A stretch of 7,240 bases of DNA from Methanomethylophilus sp963631655 (GTDB taxonomy: Archaea > Thermoplasmatota > Thermoplasmata > Methanomassiliicoccales > Methanomethylophilaceae), in contig CAVGRR010000075.1 of the NCBI GenBank assembly GCA_963631655.1, positions 1 through 7,240 on the forward strand, read 5' to 3'. The notes under the pieces are model-generated. The model had not been told where the DNA came from. It ran no database searches and was given only the letters and a program-made list of their open reading frames with translations. This document shows, in pieces, positions 5,958-7,240 of the stretch. Both the position numbers and the translations under genes were made by a program. Numbering within the stretch: position 1 is the first letter of the stretch; each line of letters opens with the position of its first letter.

Positions 5958-7240
5958 TCATGCTGTTACAGCAGGTATGCTGGGTGCAACCACACCGAGG
6001 GTCTGAGCAGTCACTGACTGCTCAGCTCCGTCGGTGTAGGTGTACAGTGCATATGCGTAGTACATCGTTCCTTCAGATATTTCGTAATCTCTTCTCCAGG
6101 CCACGGTACCTTCTTCGACCTCCTTAGGTGCACTGGTGGCTGCGAAGTAGGTGTTCTTACCTTCGACAACCTTGCAGTAGGTGTACACAAGTGTCACGTT
6201 ACCGCCGTACAGTCCGCCCTTGTCGATCGAGGTCATCTCCACACGGAATCCCTTGTTATCCGCAAGAGCTCCGACGACACTGAACGTCTGGAATCCAGTC
6301 GGTTTCAGTGTTTCAGTGGTGACGGTGATGACCACATTGCCAGTGACGTTGTAGATCATGTATGATCCGTCACTGAATGTTGCGAGAGATGCGCCGGTCA
6401 GGCTGACATCGTAAGTCACATTCTCCTTCTTGGGTGTGACAACAAGGAGTCCGAAGGATTCCTTAGTGATCGAGTAGTTGAAGGCCAGTGTCACATCGTC
6501 TCCATTATAGTTGGTGGACACAGAGTATGACTCAGCGGCTGCGAACACTGCGTACAGTGTCACATCCTTGATCGGAGTGTAGAATCCCTGGGTTCCGGTT
6601 TCTGCATCCTTGACCTCGGACCATCCGATGAAGGTCATTCCCAACTTCGAGATAGTCGGGAGAGTGATTGCCTCTCCTGCCTTGACAGCCATAGATCCGT
6701 ATCCGTCGAGGGTGACTGTGTAGGTCTTGGGCTTTTCGATCTCCTCATAGATTGCGTACAGCGTGACATTCTTGGTCGGGGTGTAGAATCCCTGAGTTCC
6801 GGTTGTTGCTTTCTCATCTGTGGACCATCCGAGGAAGGTCTTTCCGGACTCCGAAACCGTCGGCAGAGTGATTGAATCTCCCTTCTCAACGGTCATGTAT
6901 CCGTATCCTTCGAGTTTGACAGTGTAGCTTTCGGGTTCGGCAATCTTCGTCGCACCGGTGACCTCGATGGTCAAAGCCTTGTCAGAGACAGTGAACTTGC
7001 CTCCAGTGAGGCCAGCAGTTGTAAGGGATCCCGTGTAACCGGGGAGCATCTCGGCGACGAAGGTGTGGGTTCCCTCGATGAGGCTGTAGGTTCCGGCGGA
7101 GTATCTGAGTCCGTCGACGTAGAACGCGACACCGTCACCCTTGAGAGTGACGTCGGCGTACTTGGGTTCGGCGATCTCATCAAGAACGGCGTACAGGGTA
7201 ACATCGTCCTTGACAGGGGTGTAGAATCCCTGGATCACGG
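5958..7240 (-). CDS. Surface repeat protein with Listeria-Bacteroides (InlB B) repeats, 5' end outside window
   Basis: The visible 427 codons are open to the right edge, so the N-terminus, signal peptide and promoter are not seen. Numbering from the GTG codon at 7238, the fragment begins with the tail of one repeat (QGFYTPVKDDVTLYAVL). A region of about 75 residues follows that resembles PEGA-type domains (VAFYVDG, then EGTHTFVAEMLPGYTG). Next come two full InlB-B-type repeats at about 105-164 and 173-232, with the hallmarks ITLPT(V/I), TF(L/I)GWS, TGTQGFYTP and VTLYA. The last about 190 residues are Thr/Tyr/Val-rich, probably beta-structured, and unrecognised. There is no C-terminal hydrophobic segment or charged tail, so the protein is either anchored at its unseen N-terminus, secreted, or held by a partner. 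Its TGA overlaps a possible ATG (ATGA), and the true start of the next gene lies 14 nt beyond. The pair is probably co-expressed, and both are surface-type proteins. Confidence 0.88.
   Translation of the reverse strand, partial: VIQGFYTPVKDDVTLYAVLDEIAEPKYADVTLKGDGVAFYVDGLRYSAGTYSLIEGTHTFVAEMLPGYTGSLTTAGLTGGKFTVSDKALTIEVTGATKIAEPESYTVKLEGYGYMTVEKGDSITLPTVSESGKTFLGWSTDEKATTGTQGFYTPTKNVTLYAIYEEIEKPKTYTVTLDGYGSMAVKAGEAITLPTISKLGMTFIGWSEVKDAETGTQGFYTPIKDVTLYAVFAAAESYSVSTNYNGDDVTLAFNYSITKESFGLLVVTPKKENVTYDVSLTGASLATFSDGSYMIYNVTGNVVITVTTETLKPTGFQTFSVVGALADNKGFRVEMTSIDKGGLYGGNVTLVYTYCKVVEGKNTYFAATSAPKEVEEGTVAWRRDYEISEGTMYYAYALYTYTDGAEQSVTAQTLGVVAPSIPAVTA
6543..7240 (-). repeat. Listeria-Bacteroides repeat units (two full, one partial)
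   Basis: Full units lie at 6926-6747 and 6722-6543, offset by 204 bp (68 codons). A third, partial unit covers 7240-7185, with its anchor motif 435 bp away because of the inserted PEGA-like region. At DNA level each carries the plus-strand marks GCGTACA and GTGTAGAATCCCTG (GCGTACA at 6550, 6754 and 7189). The first two also share a following TTCCGGTT. Such repeats are built for extracellular display. Confidence 0.88.

Noticed and set aside
4468..6006. 512-aa open frame on the plus strand opposite the anchored surface protein
   Set aside because: Its product is rich in Arg, His, Cys and Gly with no domain pattern, while the minus-strand frame has a signal peptide, repeats, a BIG2 domain, an anchor and an SD. 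It is a long antisense shadow.
1..7240. CRISPR arrays, tRNAs, insertion sequences, prophage or defence genes
   Set aside because: No short regularly spaced direct repeats, no tRNA cloverleaf, no inverted-repeat-bounded transposase frame, and no defence-type domains were seen on either strand.

Overview
The window looks like euryarchaeal DNA, most likely from the order Methanomassiliicoccales (Thermoplasmata, host-associated methanogens). The reasons are: an RNase P RNA of archaeal type A, which lacks P13/P14 and P18; A/T-rich TATA-like boxes about 26 nt upstream of start codons or of the RNA 5' end; stretches that look leaderless; and large secreted proteins built from InlB/Listeria-Bacteroides-type repeats, a BIG2 domain and a C-terminal membrane anchor. 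All five stop codons seen are TGA. The order-level assignment is inference; the archaeal assignment is much firmer.

Layout, left to right. Positions 1-153 hold no supported gene. They contain a likely leftward promoter near the left edge and the promoter of the first gene. Positions 154-1005 (+) encode a membrane-tethered acidic extracytoplasmic protein of unknown function, followed by a hairpin/T-tract terminator. Positions 1110-1416 (+) are the RNase P RNA gene (rnpB), whose P1, P2, P3, P4, P15 and conserved regions can be paired by eye. Positions 1460-2134 and 2139-4124 (+) form a two-gene unit: a HAD-family phosphatase and a 661-aa hydantoinase/oxoprolinase subunit A-like ATPase without an adjacent subunit B. 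Positions 4125-4230 are a convergent intergenic region with terminator hairpins for both strands. On the minus strand, 7240-5958 (5' end beyond the window) and 5943-4231 encode two consecutive surface proteins: a repeat protein with no visible C-terminal anchor, then a protein with a signal peptide, two divergent InlB-type repeats, a BIG2 domain and a C-terminal transmembrane anchor.

The plus-strand part is mostly housekeeping (tRNA 5' processing) plus small-molecule metabolism of unknown substrate. The minus-strand part is cell-surface or adhesion-type accessory material. I found no CRISPR array, insertion sequence, prophage, tRNA or recognisable defence system. The points most worth following up are the RNase P RNA L15 region, which appears to have GAU where bacterial-type RNAs have GGU; the orphan hydantoinase A paired with a HAD phosphatase; and the coupled surface-protein pair.
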